Part shown: one piece after another, positions 33,713-47,300 of the stretch
How positions within the stretch are numbered: position 1 is the first letter of the stretch
How the letters are laid out: the number at the start of each line of letters is the position of its first letter
Source of the DNA: Marasmius tenuissimus
Lineage: Eukaryota > Basidiomycota > Agaricomycetes > Agaricales > Marasmiaceae
Direction: 5' to 3'
Length of the DNA stretch: 64,000 nucleotides
Assembly (NCBI GenBank): GCA_029532415.1
Contig: JAQOTA010000054.1
Coordinates: 2,976,001 to 3,040,000, forward strand
Translations under genes and position numbers: made by a program
Notes under the pieces: model-generated
Told to the model about the DNA's origin: nothing
Database searches by the model: none
Seen by the model: the letters and a program-made list of their open reading frames with translations, nothing else

Positions 33713-36700
33713 AATTCTGGCGACGAGCGTGGGCGTCAAGCTCGAATGCTGGCGCAAAATACCCAGACAGTCGGATTTGGATGAAGGGCCCGATATATGC
33801 TCTATGTAGGTTGTAGGCAGTCTCCCCTAGTCTGATTGGATGGTTGTTGAAACTTGACGTTGAGTTAGCACGAGTGTGTTTGAGGTCTACCAACGGACAC
33901 GTGGTGCGGTGCCGGAATCTCTGAGTCTTCGAGTCTTCCTAAGGTCCATAGTAAGGGCCTGCACGGTGCACCATCACCTGGCACCCTTGGCCGTTTATAA
34001 GCTCGCGCTGGCCCTGCTCGTTTTGTTTCTCATCCACCCTCCTCGCCCTCAGAGTCAGACGGGTAAACCCTACGACGTCGAGCAAGTTGCAAATCAGCGA
34101 AACGCAACTTGAACGTCTACAACGTCATTCCCCCTTATCATTATGTACGTTTAAACCCCCCGAAGTCTACCCATTCGTCCTTTCATTTTCTGCTCTTGCC
34201 CGGGAAAGCCTTCGACGACACATTCATGGGCTGTAACTTGATCACCGGCACCTCCAGGATGAGAGTATTCCCTCCTGCCCACTTCAGACGACCGGAGCTA
34301 ACACGACTGCAAAATGAAAATACTATCTGTGTTGTATTGGTGAAAACTGCCTCTGGGAGGGCGATGCAGTAGTTGCCTGTCGGTCCGACTACGTCTCGAA
34401 TCAACATATTTTCTAGAATCGATGCTTACAAGAGGCTATAATCTCTCCTCTTCTCGCTCGTTCGTTTTATTCCTTAGGTGCCGTATCTTACATTCCCTTG
34501 CTTTTGACGCCGTACTTGTACCAATCTTACCTCACATCCAACGAGCGCTGTCCTTTCAATTCAGATTGCCACCCCGGTATGGAGCGACGGGCGTCAGGAG
34601 CAGGCTCTTCTGCGTCGGGGTGGGTCAGATGTCATGTTTTTACCGCCCAACTCCGAGCTTTTCAAGGAAAGACTGACAAAACTTGAGCCGTTTTTGGTTC
34701 TTCCTGTCAACTGGAACGATTGTTCTCATCAACGAAGGCAAGTAGTTGAATTGATTCAGTGGGCCGTAAGCGCTGATTGGTAGCACTTGAGCAAGCCCTC
34801 GGCCATCACGTTGAACGGCTTGGGACAGCTGATGCTCTCTTATTATCCCCCCTCTTACTGCTAGGTGCGTTCGATGTTTCCCTGTTTCCATGCACCCAGG
34901 CCCACTTTTCACTGTCCTGGCTAGTGTGCGAGGTACTAGACCCGTTCCCTCCGCAGCTTTCACAGGGAGACTTTGAAGGAGACGCTTAAAACGGGAATAC
35001 TGGGATCAAGTCCGTCGACGCAATTACAAGACACCCCCCACCATCTCGACTCTATTTTCGCTTGGAGGCGGCTCATCTGTTTGTCTACTTCTCGCTCTCA
35101 TCCCCCTAACAACTCGAAGACGACACAACTCACATCCCGGGCTGGTCTTCGGACGAGATGGCTCTCTTTCGCTTTCGTCTCCACCTTTCCTTGTAATCTC
35201 GGGGTACGTGTTCCTAACCACGATCTTCTCTGCTCACTCTGGTCATACAGCGTCAAAGCGAGTTTCAGCAACAGCCAAAGCGATATGATGGCCACCAGCA
35301 GACTGCTTCAAACATGACGTCGGCTCCCTCTTCGCCGGGCGGTGCTTGTCCTCAAGGTACGCAACCTTGAAAATGGCTACAGCCCCGCTCATTGCCCTTC
35401 TCTCACAACACCTTTTCTAACCACAGCCCTCTCTCGTTCTGATCATTTCGGACTCGCCGCTGCATTGGCAGATATCAGCCCGTCACTCGTGCATGATTAA
35501 CCCCGGCGACCGCTCAATAGCACTATGCAAGGAGGAAAAATTACACCGTCTGGCGTTTGGGCGACATCTGTCTGATTCTGCGCGAGTTGTCTTCCGTCCC
35601 TTCCGCCCCGTGCACAGTATCCCAACGGACGAGAGCGGATGTTGTGCTCAGCAGACCGCTGTACTGGGTTCGCTGAATGTTAGGAACGTCAAGTTGCTAC
35701 GAATCCAAGGAAAATACCAGTGCGTTTTCCCCTTGCCGTTCAATACCGACGATCAACTATACAGTCATCTACCGGTCAATGGAACAACACGGATATCCCT
35801 ACCATTCTGCGTATCTCAGAACACCAAACTACTCTCAAACTATCATTCCAAACTTCAACAAAGTAATTTTGTGCTCTATTGTTGGTGGACGGGTGTCCCA
35901 TCGTTGTCGACGAAATGCGGCAAAAGTTCGGGACAGATTTTGGCGTGTGGGCACTGGGAATTTCCCATCAACGTGCCAAAATTGAGTGAGGAACCGGTTC
36001 ACTCCTTGAGACAAAGGTTTCCAGGGTATGAGTGCACCAAAGAGGGCCAAGGATCTATTTCTTATTGCCATAAAAGTATGTTGTGCGAGTAATCAGTTTG
36101 TGGTAGAGGAATTCCCATCTCGGGACCCAAAACATTACTGAAAATCACATTTATCATTTTCTTGTATTTTTTCTAGCACTCAAATCACTTCAAAGCTTGC
36201 TGTATCAAATCGAGAATATAAAGATGCATTTTAAAATAATTGTCTCAGGTGGGTGCGTGGCGTATATGTTGCAAAAACCTGTTTGTCCCATTGAGTGATC
36301 GTGTCCCATTGACCGGTAAATGACTGTATGCAGTAACTTCAATTCGCTTACACAGAAGAAATGGTGGTATCGACCGAGAAGTAATTACATAATTCACTGT
36401 CCCTGTCCATGAATAGTTCCTCACGTACTTGAGGTATGAACCTATCCCAAACCTCTGTTGACACACGCCTATAGCCTCTAATATAACAGAAAGACCATCC
36501 AGCCTCATTTCCGAGCACCTCAGGGGGTCGAAATGGCTGATTCATAGAAATCTATTACCAGGTGCTTCAAAGTGGTATTCGGTGCGGGGTAGTCTTCTGG
36601 GTACATGGATCACCAAACGGATCGCGGATGATCGCCCGTTCGAGTCGCCAGTGGAAGATCAAAATAGAATGCCCAACATTTCAGGAAAGCTATGGGCACC

Positions 36701-37507
36701 TTCAAGGTTCATATGGCCACGTAAGTATGTCGTTATATTCTGCGCTGTGAGGGGCATTTCTGAAAGTATCGTACGAAGATGACAGCACCTTTCCTACACT
36801 CAGGGTGGAGCGATTGCCAGTGATCATATGCATACACCCCGAATCAGCCCCGGTCCCCCCAACAGTTTTCGGAGGGAGGCAGTGTCCTTCGTTCATTGCA
36901 ACGTCTATAGTTTGCGCCGCGCTTCGTTTGTTGATGGTGACACCAAGCTGTCATCGAAAACCGCCTGGACGCTGGCAGAGTTGCTGGCTGAGGGTCAGTT
37001 TCAAAACAATGCCACGCTCATACATGATCTTCAAAATCCCGTATCAACTGAGTATTATGGTCCCAAGGACTCGAGGCTGGGACAAGTGCGAGCCCTTCAA
37101 CGTGTATCTCAAGACGAAGGTACAATGTACCGTTTCTCACACGGACATTAGGTGTACTGAGTCTGCTGCGCAGCACGTACGTGCGTTATTCTCTACACTT
37201 CTTTGTTCGCCGGAGGTCATAATAATGATCAGTTAATTGATCGTGGTGCCACCCACATACGAACATGCTTTGATTGTGGCGCGAAAAATTGGACGAACAT
37301 CCTTCGATCTCATTCACACAGAAATGCTATACAAACAGCGCGGACTCGAAGATGATGATAATCGATACGAATGCTCCTGATAGGACGCGTCTCTTCCAAC
37401 ACGGAAACCGAACACATTATCCTTGCATACTCCACTGTCGGATACTCATCTCACCATCTCAGGTTAGATCGCGCTGTTTTTACTCGTGCTGGCGGACATG
37501 CCAGCCA
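33713..37507. other. gene-poor accessory region
   Basis: No gene could be built. Open frames such as 35493-36092 (199 codons, +) and 36348-36545 (-) have no motif, paralogue or convincing splice sites. Part of the region is repetitive: 34790-34960 has an inverted partner at 60840-61050, and TACCGGTCAATGG at 35767-35782 recurs inverted at 36303-36316 with a few flanking matches. The last 100 bases are the promoter region of the zinc-finger gene at 37582. Confidence 0.45.
34790..34960. repeat. dispersed repeat, partner at 60840-61050 inverted
   Basis: Stretches such as AGGCCCACTTTTCACT, ACGAGGTACTAGACCC and the block coding HHVERL occur here on the plus strand and at 60840-61050 on the minus strand, in the same order. 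Both copies are decayed and neither holds a complete gene. The source element is unknown. Confidence 0.7.
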
Positions 37508-37515
37508 GATAAAAG
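37508..37515 (+). promoter_or_regulatory. TATA-like box of zinc-finger gene A
   Basis: GATAAAAG about 67 bases before the start codon, inside a block (CCAGCCAGATAAAAG) that is kept at the same place ahead of the two paralogues. The retention of this block in otherwise diverged flanks marks it as the core promoter. Confidence 0.6.
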
Positions 37516-37581
37516 GCTATTCTCCCTTCGCGTTCTCCATGTCAAAAGCGAGTGACCCTTGCCACTCTTCAGACGGTTGAC

Positions 37582-38589
37582 ATGTTTCCCACCACTAGCC
37601 TCAACACAAGGGACTCCGACCGTAACTTCACCCCTGCCTTTAGTCCTCGCTTCGCCGAGCGGGTACCCCTTGGTTCTGGAATTCCAGCGTACGTCGATTT
37701 TGCCTGCACCATGGTGATATACTGGGATTGTTCATGACGCCCAACAATCGCAGTGTCTATTCTGGGGATATACAAGGGGAAGGTATTCCCCTCCATAGAC
37801 TCGGGAATATTCCCTACGTCTCAAACGTACATGATCCAGCATCCTCGCACCAATTACCGACGCCATCTTTTCCTTCAGCTATCACAAGCTGTCTACAAGA
37901 AACCTTCCATGCTACAGAGTCGGTGAACCCTACTTTGGGCGACGGCGGCGGTGTGGGCTTCCCACCGCTCAATCTTGGCAGCACCGCTGTACCCACCAAG
38001 TCGGTCGTCATCCTTTGTTAGTTTGAATCAAAGTTGTTGACACCCAGTCTCTCTCTTACAGCGCCTGGCCTGTGAAAAGCTACGGTGGTGCACTACCCCT
38101 CATCGGCCTCGGCGACTCGTCAATCTTGCACAGCGGTAACGAGTACGAGCCTACTGGCCAGAGAGGCTGCCCGCTCCCGCCGGGCCAGGTGTATACTGGT
38201 GCTGAAACTCCTTCATCCCTGGTCGGAGACGCTTCTCTGACTCTTACCGTCACCGGCGAGGATCCTCGTTATCGTCGCGTGGGATCTCCAGCAGTAGCCC
38301 GGATGACCACACACAGACCAGGTGCTCATCGTTACTTCTGCAATCTCCCTGGATGCAGTCGCGGCTTTACCTCAAAACAAAACCTCGAGTGTTAGGTTTA
38401 CACTGGTACTAGTGGTCGCTCTTTTACTCATAGGTGCATATTCTAGATCACATTCGCGCACACAGAGGAGAGAAACCATTCGGATGTTTTCAATGTGGGC
38501 ATTCCTTCCGCTCACGTAGCGATCTCCAACGACATATCAAGAAGCGCAAGAGGCCATGTCAATCCCTCGACCAGCAAATGTCTCGTTGA
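37582..38589 (+). CDS. small C2H2-type zinc-finger protein (paralogue A)
   Basis: Four exons: from ATG 37582 to about 37690, then introns ending at about 37755, 38059 and 38454, with a stop at 37+ kb end 38589. The N-terminal two-thirds is Ser/Pro/Gly-rich and disordered with a short conserved GCPLPPGQVYTG patch. The C-terminus carries finger 1, YFCNLPGC then NLEYHIRAH (C-x4-C, H-x3-H), a linker RGEKPFG close to the TGEKP consensus, and finger 2, CFQCGHSFRSRSDLQRH. Finger 2 ends in a basic KKRKRPC, so its last ligand is probably Cys. The third intron splits the Tyr codon of NLEYH and uses donor GTTAGG. Such fingers bind DNA, so a nuclear transcription factor is likely; the target is unknown. 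Paralogues at 50457-51581 and 56159-57268 share the intron plan. Paralogue A lacks their first small exon and starts at the ATG aligned with an internal Met of paralogue C. Confidence 0.75.
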
Positions 38590-41500
38590 TTGAAAAGGTA
38601 GGTGTTTACCATCGTCAATTTAGTTCTCGATCACCAGTAGATAACTTGTCTCTGTACCTAATTTTTATTCTCGGACTCAAATTCGATCTTTATATGACCG
38701 CTATTCATACGGTTAGTCAGTGTCCGAGCCCGGGGGAGCAAAGTTCTGTTGTCGATATCCAGTGGCTTCAAACCAGGTTTAGGACCATCGTTATACCCGT
38801 AAGGGTTGTCTTTGGGGCCCGAGATGCCTTTTGCATGGACCCGGACAATTTGCTTGTCACCATCATCGAAGGACCGGTTGCAGGTCTTCCGGACAATGGC
38901 GTGCGCGCCATTAACGCAGATCGCATTTCTGTCGCCAAGTCCGTCAAAGCTTTTACTCGTCAAGAAACTTCACTAGCTACCCTCAAAAGCCTACAACATC
39001 GGAGGCCGCCGTGATTTGATGAATCTCTAGGGGTCTCTGGTAAGACTCTCAGATGAGATTCCCGATGAATATTAGAAAGTAGATCTATTAGTGTGTAGGT
39101 AGAATAAGTACAGTATTGACGTATTCTGACAATATCCAATCGGATATAGCCAGACCAGCAAAATCCACGCAGATTCAGAGGATCCGGTTGGATATCTTCA
39201 GAAAAGCCGCAAGAGATTCGTTTTTGTCCAATGCGGTACACTATAAAGTACTATAAAGTAGTAGATCTAGACTCGTTTTGTGAGTGGCGCCGGACATTTG
39301 AGCTTCTTTTTAGCGCGGCTCCCGGCAGTGAGGAGTCTCCGGTAAGAACTGGGATCGCTATGCCAATATAGACGCACAAAATAGACAGGCTCAGTTGACG
39401 AGGGAAAGAACTCTTGTGCTATTGAAGAAAGTAAATTGAAACAAGGGTTGAGAGCCGCTGCGTCCTTATAGGACCGCCCGCCTGTGCCGATGACTCAAAT
39501 GATAAATCTGAGCAAGATCCAACTTACAAGGTGACGGATCTTGGACGGGATGGCTTTGGTCGTGAAAATGTTACCAAATGAGGCATGCGCAGTCCGAGCA
39601 CAGCTTGAGCCTCGCTTCAAATGCTTGCGATTGTCAGTAACGCGAGACTCTCGAAATCTTTATCAGTGTCAGAAAGGTCGAGTGATATGGAATAGGGACA
39701 CAAATTATGTGACCCAGACCGTCGATGGGACTATGAAAATAATGAATTGAGCCAAACAAGAAGTCACTGAACCGCTTACCAACTCCAACTCCCGAGGAAT
39801 TCTCTGAGCATGCTCTCCATCTTGACCGTCCATTGACTCCAGAGTCCACACCCAGTGCCTCGGCAACTATGGCACCCGCGGACCGCCAGCTATATTTCCA
39901 TAAAAGCTTCACCCCTGAGCCTGAAGCCTCCGCTTACGTTGACCGCTGTAGAGTCCGCTACTATTGACCGGGTCTCTCATTTCCTGTTCAGTGTTTTCTG
40001 ACTTCGGGAAGTATAGCAGATGATCATGCCGCAGTTGGTTCGGAGGCGAAGAGTCAATGGGGACTTGGGGAACATACTATTATTCGGGAGCTGGTAAGCG
40101 GTCCAGTGACTTGAAATACTTCAGTTCCTTAATTTCATCATAGTCTCATGCAGCGCCGGTCTGGGTTAATTTCTAACCCTGGTTCGTATACCTTAATCAT
40201 TAACCTTCCATCGTTCTGGAATATATTTCCCCAACGACCGGCTCATAACTCTGCGGTCCCGCCCCTGTCGCCTGACCAGTCCCAGAGATGATTGGCCCCT
40301 CAGACTACCATCATCGTCGTATCGTGTGTACATCTCTTCTTGCTATGTGCTTTGAGTGTTTGTGACTCATTCATCTGTCTATCAACCATCGATCGAGCCT
40401 CAAGTTGCTTTCGAGCTCTTTTACCATCAAACGAATCCCCTCATTTTTCGGAGAGTTTTCTTGGATGATGATTCACTGCAAGAGCAATATCCGCTCCCTA
40501 CCGTAGCGTTCTTGTGCTCTCCACAGTCCGACGGCCGGTATCCTCCTATTTTTGTGCCTATCATTAATTAACGTCGCTCAATTGAGCGGAGCCTTGTCTT
40601 TCACGATTCCAACGACGGGGGAGATTGCCGTCGACATCGCTATTGTTGATTTGTTGACTGTCAAACCTTCTACTAATGGTAATTTGGGAGTCGTACCATT
40701 CTGCTACGATATGAAAGGCGTCTCAACTCGTACGATTTTGCCCTTTGTGAAGAGTTTTACCGCTGTTTCTCTAGTCCCTTTGCTATTTTGCAGCCAGATC
40801 TCCGCGATGGCACCCAATAAATTAGGGACGTGTGACTCACTACTTTAGTTCCGAAGCTGTGAGGATATTTCAAGGGTAGGATTATAGTCCTGGTGGGCCC
40901 TGAATATTGAGCACGTCTTTGGTACGTTGACATGGCGCGGGACATCAACTGATCTGAATAACCATAGGGTATAACGTGCATCTGGGCAAACAGCTTTCAA
41001 TAGCGTTCGACCCTTTCTCTCAGTGTAACTAAAAATGTTGTGGGTACCATACACCATTACTTACTTCAAGTGGGCCCGTGAATTATGGCCAACTCTGAAT
41101 GCCCCCAACTCGAGAGTCGGGTATAGTTTAGACGACGCTTGTGGGTCTCGATAACAGGGAGTGAGGTTGGGGAGGGGAACGTTCCTGGCTATTGAGATTT
41201 GAGGAATAACTTGAGAAATAACTTCTCGAAGCGTGTTCAACTCCCCAAGCCTTGACCCGTCCGCGACCGGCGGAGCCTCGGTACGATAGTTCTCTTGGAA
41301 CAAGAATGTACAGAGCCCTTCTTCGGAGTAGCACCATTATCGCTCGCTTCTTACTCAAGATCACCGGTACTGTAAGGTACGGATGAACTCGCGTCGATCT
41401 CGTGGTCATAGATGATGGGACTATTTTGAAGGGCTGCATGGTTGAAGGAGCCCGAAATGTGGTTGCGTCGAGCTAGCTTGATCAAAGCCCCTCTCAACGC

Positions 41501-43002
41501 GTATAACGTCCGTCCCTGCAGGTTTTCGGGCAGTATCCACTGCCAGTCTGGTAAATCCGTTGAAGGCTGTTCCATCATCATTCATGGAGGTGTTCAACAA
41601 GATCACTCGACGACCGCGGGAACGTCCGAGGCCCTATAGCAGGTCTACAGCCCTGACCAAAATCTCGTTGAACACTTCCATTCGAACACCGAACGAGATG
41701 CCTTTAGAGGTGATCAACATTGTTCTGCCAACGAGGACTGAGTTGAGTGAAAGAGCTATGTGTCTGGGACGTAGGACCCTGTCCTGTCGCGTCGGAAGCG
41801 GTTGGAATCGCCCTGAGAGGTCATGCGTGGCTTCGGGCGAGCCAAGTGAGATCGAGAACAAGGTTTAACTTACAGAACTCAACACGAGGCTACAGGGTGG
41901 CACCTGCCAGCAGCATGGGCCTCATCGACGGAGCACCGTGTTACAACCATAGTGAGGTTAATGAATCAATTTGAGTCGCATCTCTGTTGAGCACTTCCCA
42001 GAGCTAAGAATGGAGCTTGAATCGGTATCGTCAGGAGGGCCCCAGTGTGTCATAACAAGACTTGAGGATCTGCTCCTGGTACGACATACTTGGGTAACAT
42101 GAAGCCAAACCCAATTGCCCGTCGCAAACTCGGGGCTGCCAGCGTAAGCATGGGCTCAAAAATTGTCTGAATACATCCAAAGAGCGGTGATTATGTGAAC
42201 TGTCTATTCGTCGAGTTCACAATCGTGACGATGGCCATGCTGGTGGGTTCACAATTTCGGGGTATAGGGCACGTAAGATCTCACAAGTCGCCAGTCACTC
42301 TGACAAGAGGGTGTACCCTAGCTTCTGTGAAAGCTGTCGTTGGACCGCAGTATACGATCATGCCAGTTGTGTCGTGAAACCCGCATCTCCGGAGGGTTTG
42401 TTGGAACTTGGAATTGAGACGTAGCTCAAACGGCATTATGTGGTACCAGCGGCATACAAAACAGCAAGGTATGCTTTGAGGCTTTGAAGGCAAGCCTTTC
42501 ACAGCAAGGTCGCCGGTAAATTACAATGACTCCACATGCTCAACTTGCTTATCTCGCTTCGCGGAAGGGTGAGCTCGGAACTTGGGCCGACGAGTTGTGA
42601 AGGATACCGGTACAAGGGAGATGAGCGTCTAGCAACATGGCAGGTCGTGAAATCGCCTGAAATCAAAGTAATATAACACAGGGCTAATTCATGCACGTGT
42701 GTCTTGAAAATAACGGTTGAGAAACTGGAGGAACGGAGACAGAACCCACATACTTGCATACATTTCACCAGTGGCACGTAAGAACACGGTGACAAGACAA
42801 ATGTCATACGAACTCCTTGTGAATGTCTTCCCTGAACGAACCTCAGATCGCTCTGTCGCCGAATACCTCCAGCGACCAATCATGCTCGCCATGAGTGGTA
42901 GTGGACACAAGTTAAGCCAAACTGGTGGCGCGGAAAAGTGAGCTCTTTCGGCCGACTTGCGGGTTTTGCCGAAGTCCCGAAGCAGGTGAAGCTATGAATC
43001 TG
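38590..43002. other. gene-poor accessory region
   Basis: No gene was assembled. A 98-codon plus frame at 40552-40848 and stacked minus-strand frames at 41061-41861 and 42281-42910 suggest decayed coding sequence, but none matches a family I recognise and stops interrupt every reading. A small direct repeat (ACTATAAAGT twice) lies at about 39240-39259. No RNA gene was seen. Confidence 0.4.
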
Positions 43003-43557
43003 ACCTCTCTTGAATTCCTTCCCGTGACTGGCCTCGAGAACGGTAAATTTCAGGATATTTCGACTTTTATTCAACAAATACTCGAAAACGTCCTTTGAGT
43101 TCCGAGGAGGCCTGCGTTACGGTTTTGTCGTTGAAGAACTTTTCCAGATTCAATCCCGACTTGGAGTCAGCATTCGATTTCGTGCATTCAGCGAGCGTCA
43201 TCCACATTTCTAAAGCAGCCAACTAGATTCAGTTTGCTAGCAAAGCCAGAGAATTGCGTTCGACGACTTCAAGTAGGATTCATCGAGGATGAGATCGAGG
43301 AGGCGTATCGTTGGTCGAGTGGAAATGGCGCACGTTTTACGTTCGAGGAGTTCGGGGAGTTCAAGTCGTTGATTCTCGATGCAATTGGATGGGATGTGGT
43401 AGGTATAGATTACCAGAGCCATATGGCCAAGCGTACCGAGCTACGTGACACGCGCAAAGACAAGCAATGGGTACTTCAGTCATTGTTTCGAGTTCCTGCA
43501 AACAAGTGTTCGACGACGCGCCGGTTAGCAGAGGCCTTAGTGAAGGAGCGCTGCTGA
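43003..43557 (+). pseudogene. methyltransferase fragment (copy of fusion-gene 3' part)
   Basis: Collinear with 31890-32459 of the fused kinase-methyltransferase gene, starting inside its last intron (the TTTCAGGATATT acceptor is kept). The 5' part is broken by indels and stops. The final 107 codons (43234-43557) remain open and read LQVGFIEDEIEEAYRW through DTRKDKQWVLQSLFRVPA. Motif I is absent, so no active enzyme is possible. The 3' flank to about 43750 is also duplicated. Confidence 0.82.
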
Positions 43558-43559
43558 AG

Positions 43560-43960
43560 GGTATGCAGGAGTACAATGTCGAACTTGGAAGTTTTTCGGA
43601 GTTCAGTAGTACAGGCGATTTTGAAGCACGAAGGTCCCCGTTGGAATCAGTATACAGATTCTTCTTCTCTTGTACACTGTATCGATAGCCATAGAGTTTA
43701 CGGAAGTTTCAGAGCTGTCAAGCATACCCAACAAGTTGGTGGTGAATGCTAACGCAGAAGTTCCAAGTCGAGTCCTAGTCAGGAGTGGCCTGACAGTGAG
43801 AGTCAGAGTCAGGGCGAGTCAGGCTAGTACTACTTACTGACAGTTCCGTCGGGCTGCCGGTCTGTTTCGGTCCGGTCATGTGATGGTCGGAGGTCTTTGC
43901 CGACGGAAGACGCCGGGATAGCGTGACGTCAAGGAGGATCGGGAAGAAATTCCGAAGCTG
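43560..43960. repeat. inverted partner of 53630-53970
   Basis: Downstream of the methyltransferase fragment, text such as TCCGGTCATGTGATGG, GTCTTTGCCGACGGAAGA and the AGTCAGGGCGAGTCAGG block is found in reverse complement at about 53700-53830. The pair shows that methyltransferase fragment and neighbourhood were copied together, in opposite orientation, about 10 kb apart. Confidence 0.65.
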
Positions 43961-44388
43961 GCTCAAGCTGCGAGGTTCCTCCAGCAGGGCTTCCAGCAGC
44001 GGTGCAGTCGCCCTAACTGTCCGCAGTATTCCATTAATGTTATTCTCTCGAGCTCCAGCATTCAATATTTACCATCAATCCTTAGTTCTATGTGGCTGGA
44101 GATTGTCACACGAGAGCCATACTGAATGTTGAAGATCATCACGGTGAGGCACTGCTAAAAACCCCAATTGAAAGCTGAGCAATGTCGAATTTACTCGTGT
44201 TGACTCTGCTGGCAGTTGTTAGAGAATCATAAGGCAAGAGGGTCAGACCGGCAGCAACGGTGTTCCATTGTTGTCCCGCGCGTCGGAGCACACTACTTCA
44301 AGGAGCCTCGCGGTGACATTACACCTCTTAACTATCAACCACCATCATCTCCCTTTCCCTTCCTCCCTAGCTGCGTCTGCATTTCACT

Positions 44389-47300
44389 ATGTTGGCCAGG
44401 CAAAGTCTAAGACGTCTGCCCGTCAGCAGCAGGCTCCTGTCTGGCAGGGTTTACCTTCCCAGTCATGCACTGTTCCCTAGACGTGAAATGGCGACTCCTG
44501 CTAAACCTCCTTCTCCAAACGACATTTTTGCCAATGGAACAAATTCGTATTACGGAGACGAGATGTACAAGCTTTGGAGGCAGGACCCCAAGTCTGTTCA
44601 CGCTTCATGGGACGTCTATTTCCGTGGTCTCGACAAAGGTCTATCAAGTCCTCAGGCCTTCCAGCCTCCACCACGACTCGTAGCACCTCCTGCCGATGGT
44701 GCACCTGCTCTCTACGCTACCTCAGGCGGAACAGAGTTGGACGATCATTTAAAGGTCAGCATTCGAGTTCTGTATATCTGACACGTATTCTCAAAATTTT
44801 CCCTTTTTTTCGTTGATCAAAAGGTTCAATTGCTTGTTCGTGCCTATCAAGTTCGTGGCCATCACGTTGCAGAATTAGACCCTCTCGGCATCCTCGACAC
44901 CGACCTCGCTGATGTTCGACCACCGGAACTTGAACTCAGTCGGTATGGTTTCACCGACCGAGACCTCGACAAGGATATCACTCTTGGACCCGGTATTCTC
45001 CCTCATTTCGCAACCGAAGACCGAAAAACGATGAAGTTGGGTGAAATTATCAAGTTGTGCAAACGGATCTACTGTGCGTGTTTTTCGCTACCTGTGTGTC
45101 ATCACGTTCGCTAAAAAACAGTTCCGATACGTAGGCGGAGCTGTTGGCATTCAATACGTCCACATTCCCGACAAGGAACAATGTGACTGGCTCCGTGAAC
45201 GCGTTGAAATCCCCAAGCCTTGGAATTACACAGTCGAAGAAAAGCGTATGATTCTTGACCGTCTTATCTGGTCAGAGTCGTTCGAAAAATTCATCGCATC
45301 GAAATACCCCAACGAGAAGCGTTTCGGTTTGGAGGGATGCGAAGCTCTCATTCCCGGCATGAAGGCCCTCATTGATCGGTCTGTCGAGCATGGTGTGAAG
45401 AATATCACGATGGGTATGCCACACAGAGGTCGACTCAACGTTCTCGCCAACGTTATCCGAAAACCTATTGAAGCTATCTTGAACGAGTTCAGCGGTGCAG
45501 AGGGCGATGAGCCCGCCGGTGATGTGAAGTACCATTTGGGCGCCAACTACGTCAGACCTACACCCTCCGGCAAGAAGGTTGCGTTGTCACTCGTTGCCAA
45601 CCCATCGCATTTGGAGGCTGAGGATCCTGTCGTTCTTGGAAAGACTCGCGCTATCCAGCATTTCGAACATGACGAGAACCAGCACAATACGGCTATGGGC
45701 GTCTTGCTTCATGGTGATGCTGCGTTTGCTGGACAGGGTGTTGTCTACGAGACCATGGGCTTCCACAATCTCCCCAACTACGGAACTGGAGGAACCATCC
45801 ACCTCATCGTCAACAACCAGATTGGGTTCACGACTGATCCCCGTTTCGCTCGGTCTACCCCGTACCCTTCGGACCTTGCCAAGGCCATCGACTCCCCCAT
45901 CTTCCACGTCAACGGTGACAACGTCGAGGCCGTGAACTTTGTCTGCCAGCTCGCTGCTGACTACCGTGCCAAGTTCAAGCGGGATGTGGTCATCGACATG
46001 GTTTGCTACAGGCGACATGGTCACAATGAGACTGACCAGCCGATGTTCACTCAGCCCAGAATGTACCAGGCGATCAAGAAGCAGCCTACTCCTCTCACTC
46101 AGTACTCCAAGTTCCTCGTCGGACGGGGTACTTTCACCGAGAAGGATATCGAGGAGCACAAGAAGTGGGTGTGGGGTATGCTCGAGAAAGCTGCTACTGC
46201 TGCGAAGGACTACGTCCCTACCAGTAAGGAGTGGTTGTCGGCTGCGTGGCCTGGATTCCCCTCCCCCAAGCAACTTGCTGATCAGACGTTGCCTACCCGC
46301 CCCACTGGAACGGACGAGGAGACATTGAAGCGTGTTGGGAAGGCCATCTCTACCTACCCCTCCGACTTCAAAGTCCACAACAACCTCGCTCGTATTCTCA
46401 CCAACCGGGGCAAGTCTGTTGAGGAGGGACAGAACATTGACTGGTCTACGGCTGAGGCTCTCGCGTTCGGAAGTTTGGCATTGGAGAAGATTCACGTTCG
46501 TGTGTCTGGTCAGGATGTCGAGCGTGGTACTTTCTCTCAGCGACATGCTGTCCTTCACGATCAGAATAACGAGGGTCAGTATATCCCCCTCAATGACCTC
46601 GGTTCGTCGCAGGCCCGGTTCACCGTGTGCAATTCCTCCCTCTCCGAATTTGGAACTCTCGGATTCGAGCTTGGGTATTCGTTAGTTTCGCCCGACTCTC
46701 TAACGATGTGGGAAGCTCAGTTTGGTGACTTTGCGAACAATGCGCAGTGTATCATCGATCAATTCATCGCTTCTGGAGAGAGGAAGTGGTTGCAGAGGAC
46801 TGGGTTGGTTATGAGCTTGCCGCATGGGTACGACGGACAGGGACCGGAGCATTCAAGTGGGAGGATTGAGAGGTTCTTGCAGCTTTGTGATGACCATCCT
46901 CATATTTTCCCTTCGCCGGAGAAGATCGAGAGGCAGCATCAGGATTGTAATATGCAGGTTGTTTACCCGACGTGAGTTTTCTTTGATATGGTTGAGTGTT
47001 CCGTCGATGACTGATCGGTTTTTTCCCCTTATAGTACACCGGCTAACTACGTATGTCGAGTTTTGGTGTTCGTGCTGAACGTGTCTTAGACTTACTGTCG
47101 CTCCCTTCTAGTTCCACGTCCTTCGTCGTCAAAACCACCGCGACTTCCGTAAACCTGTGCGTTCTCTAGTTTGGGTGGTGTATTGATGACAAAGTACTGA
47201 CAACCTTGCGCTCTTCAGCTTATCTTGTTCTTCTCCAAGAACCTCCTCCGTCATCCCAAGGCCCGATCTGACCTTTCGGAGATGGTCGGCGAAACTAGCT

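Noticed and set aside
35493..36092. 199-codon plus frame
   Set aside because: Composition and pattern look random, no family resemblance, and it lies in DNA with repeat fragments.
40552..42941. possible decayed gene on either strand around 41-43 kb
   Set aside because: Stops interrupt each reading and no family could be recognised, so no pseudogene was called.
45587..46558. 323-codon open frame on the minus strand
   Set aside because: It lies fully antisense to the large coding exon of 2-oxoglutarate dehydrogenase and is explained by the codon bias of that exon; its translation is low-complexity Ser/Leu/Arg/Val.
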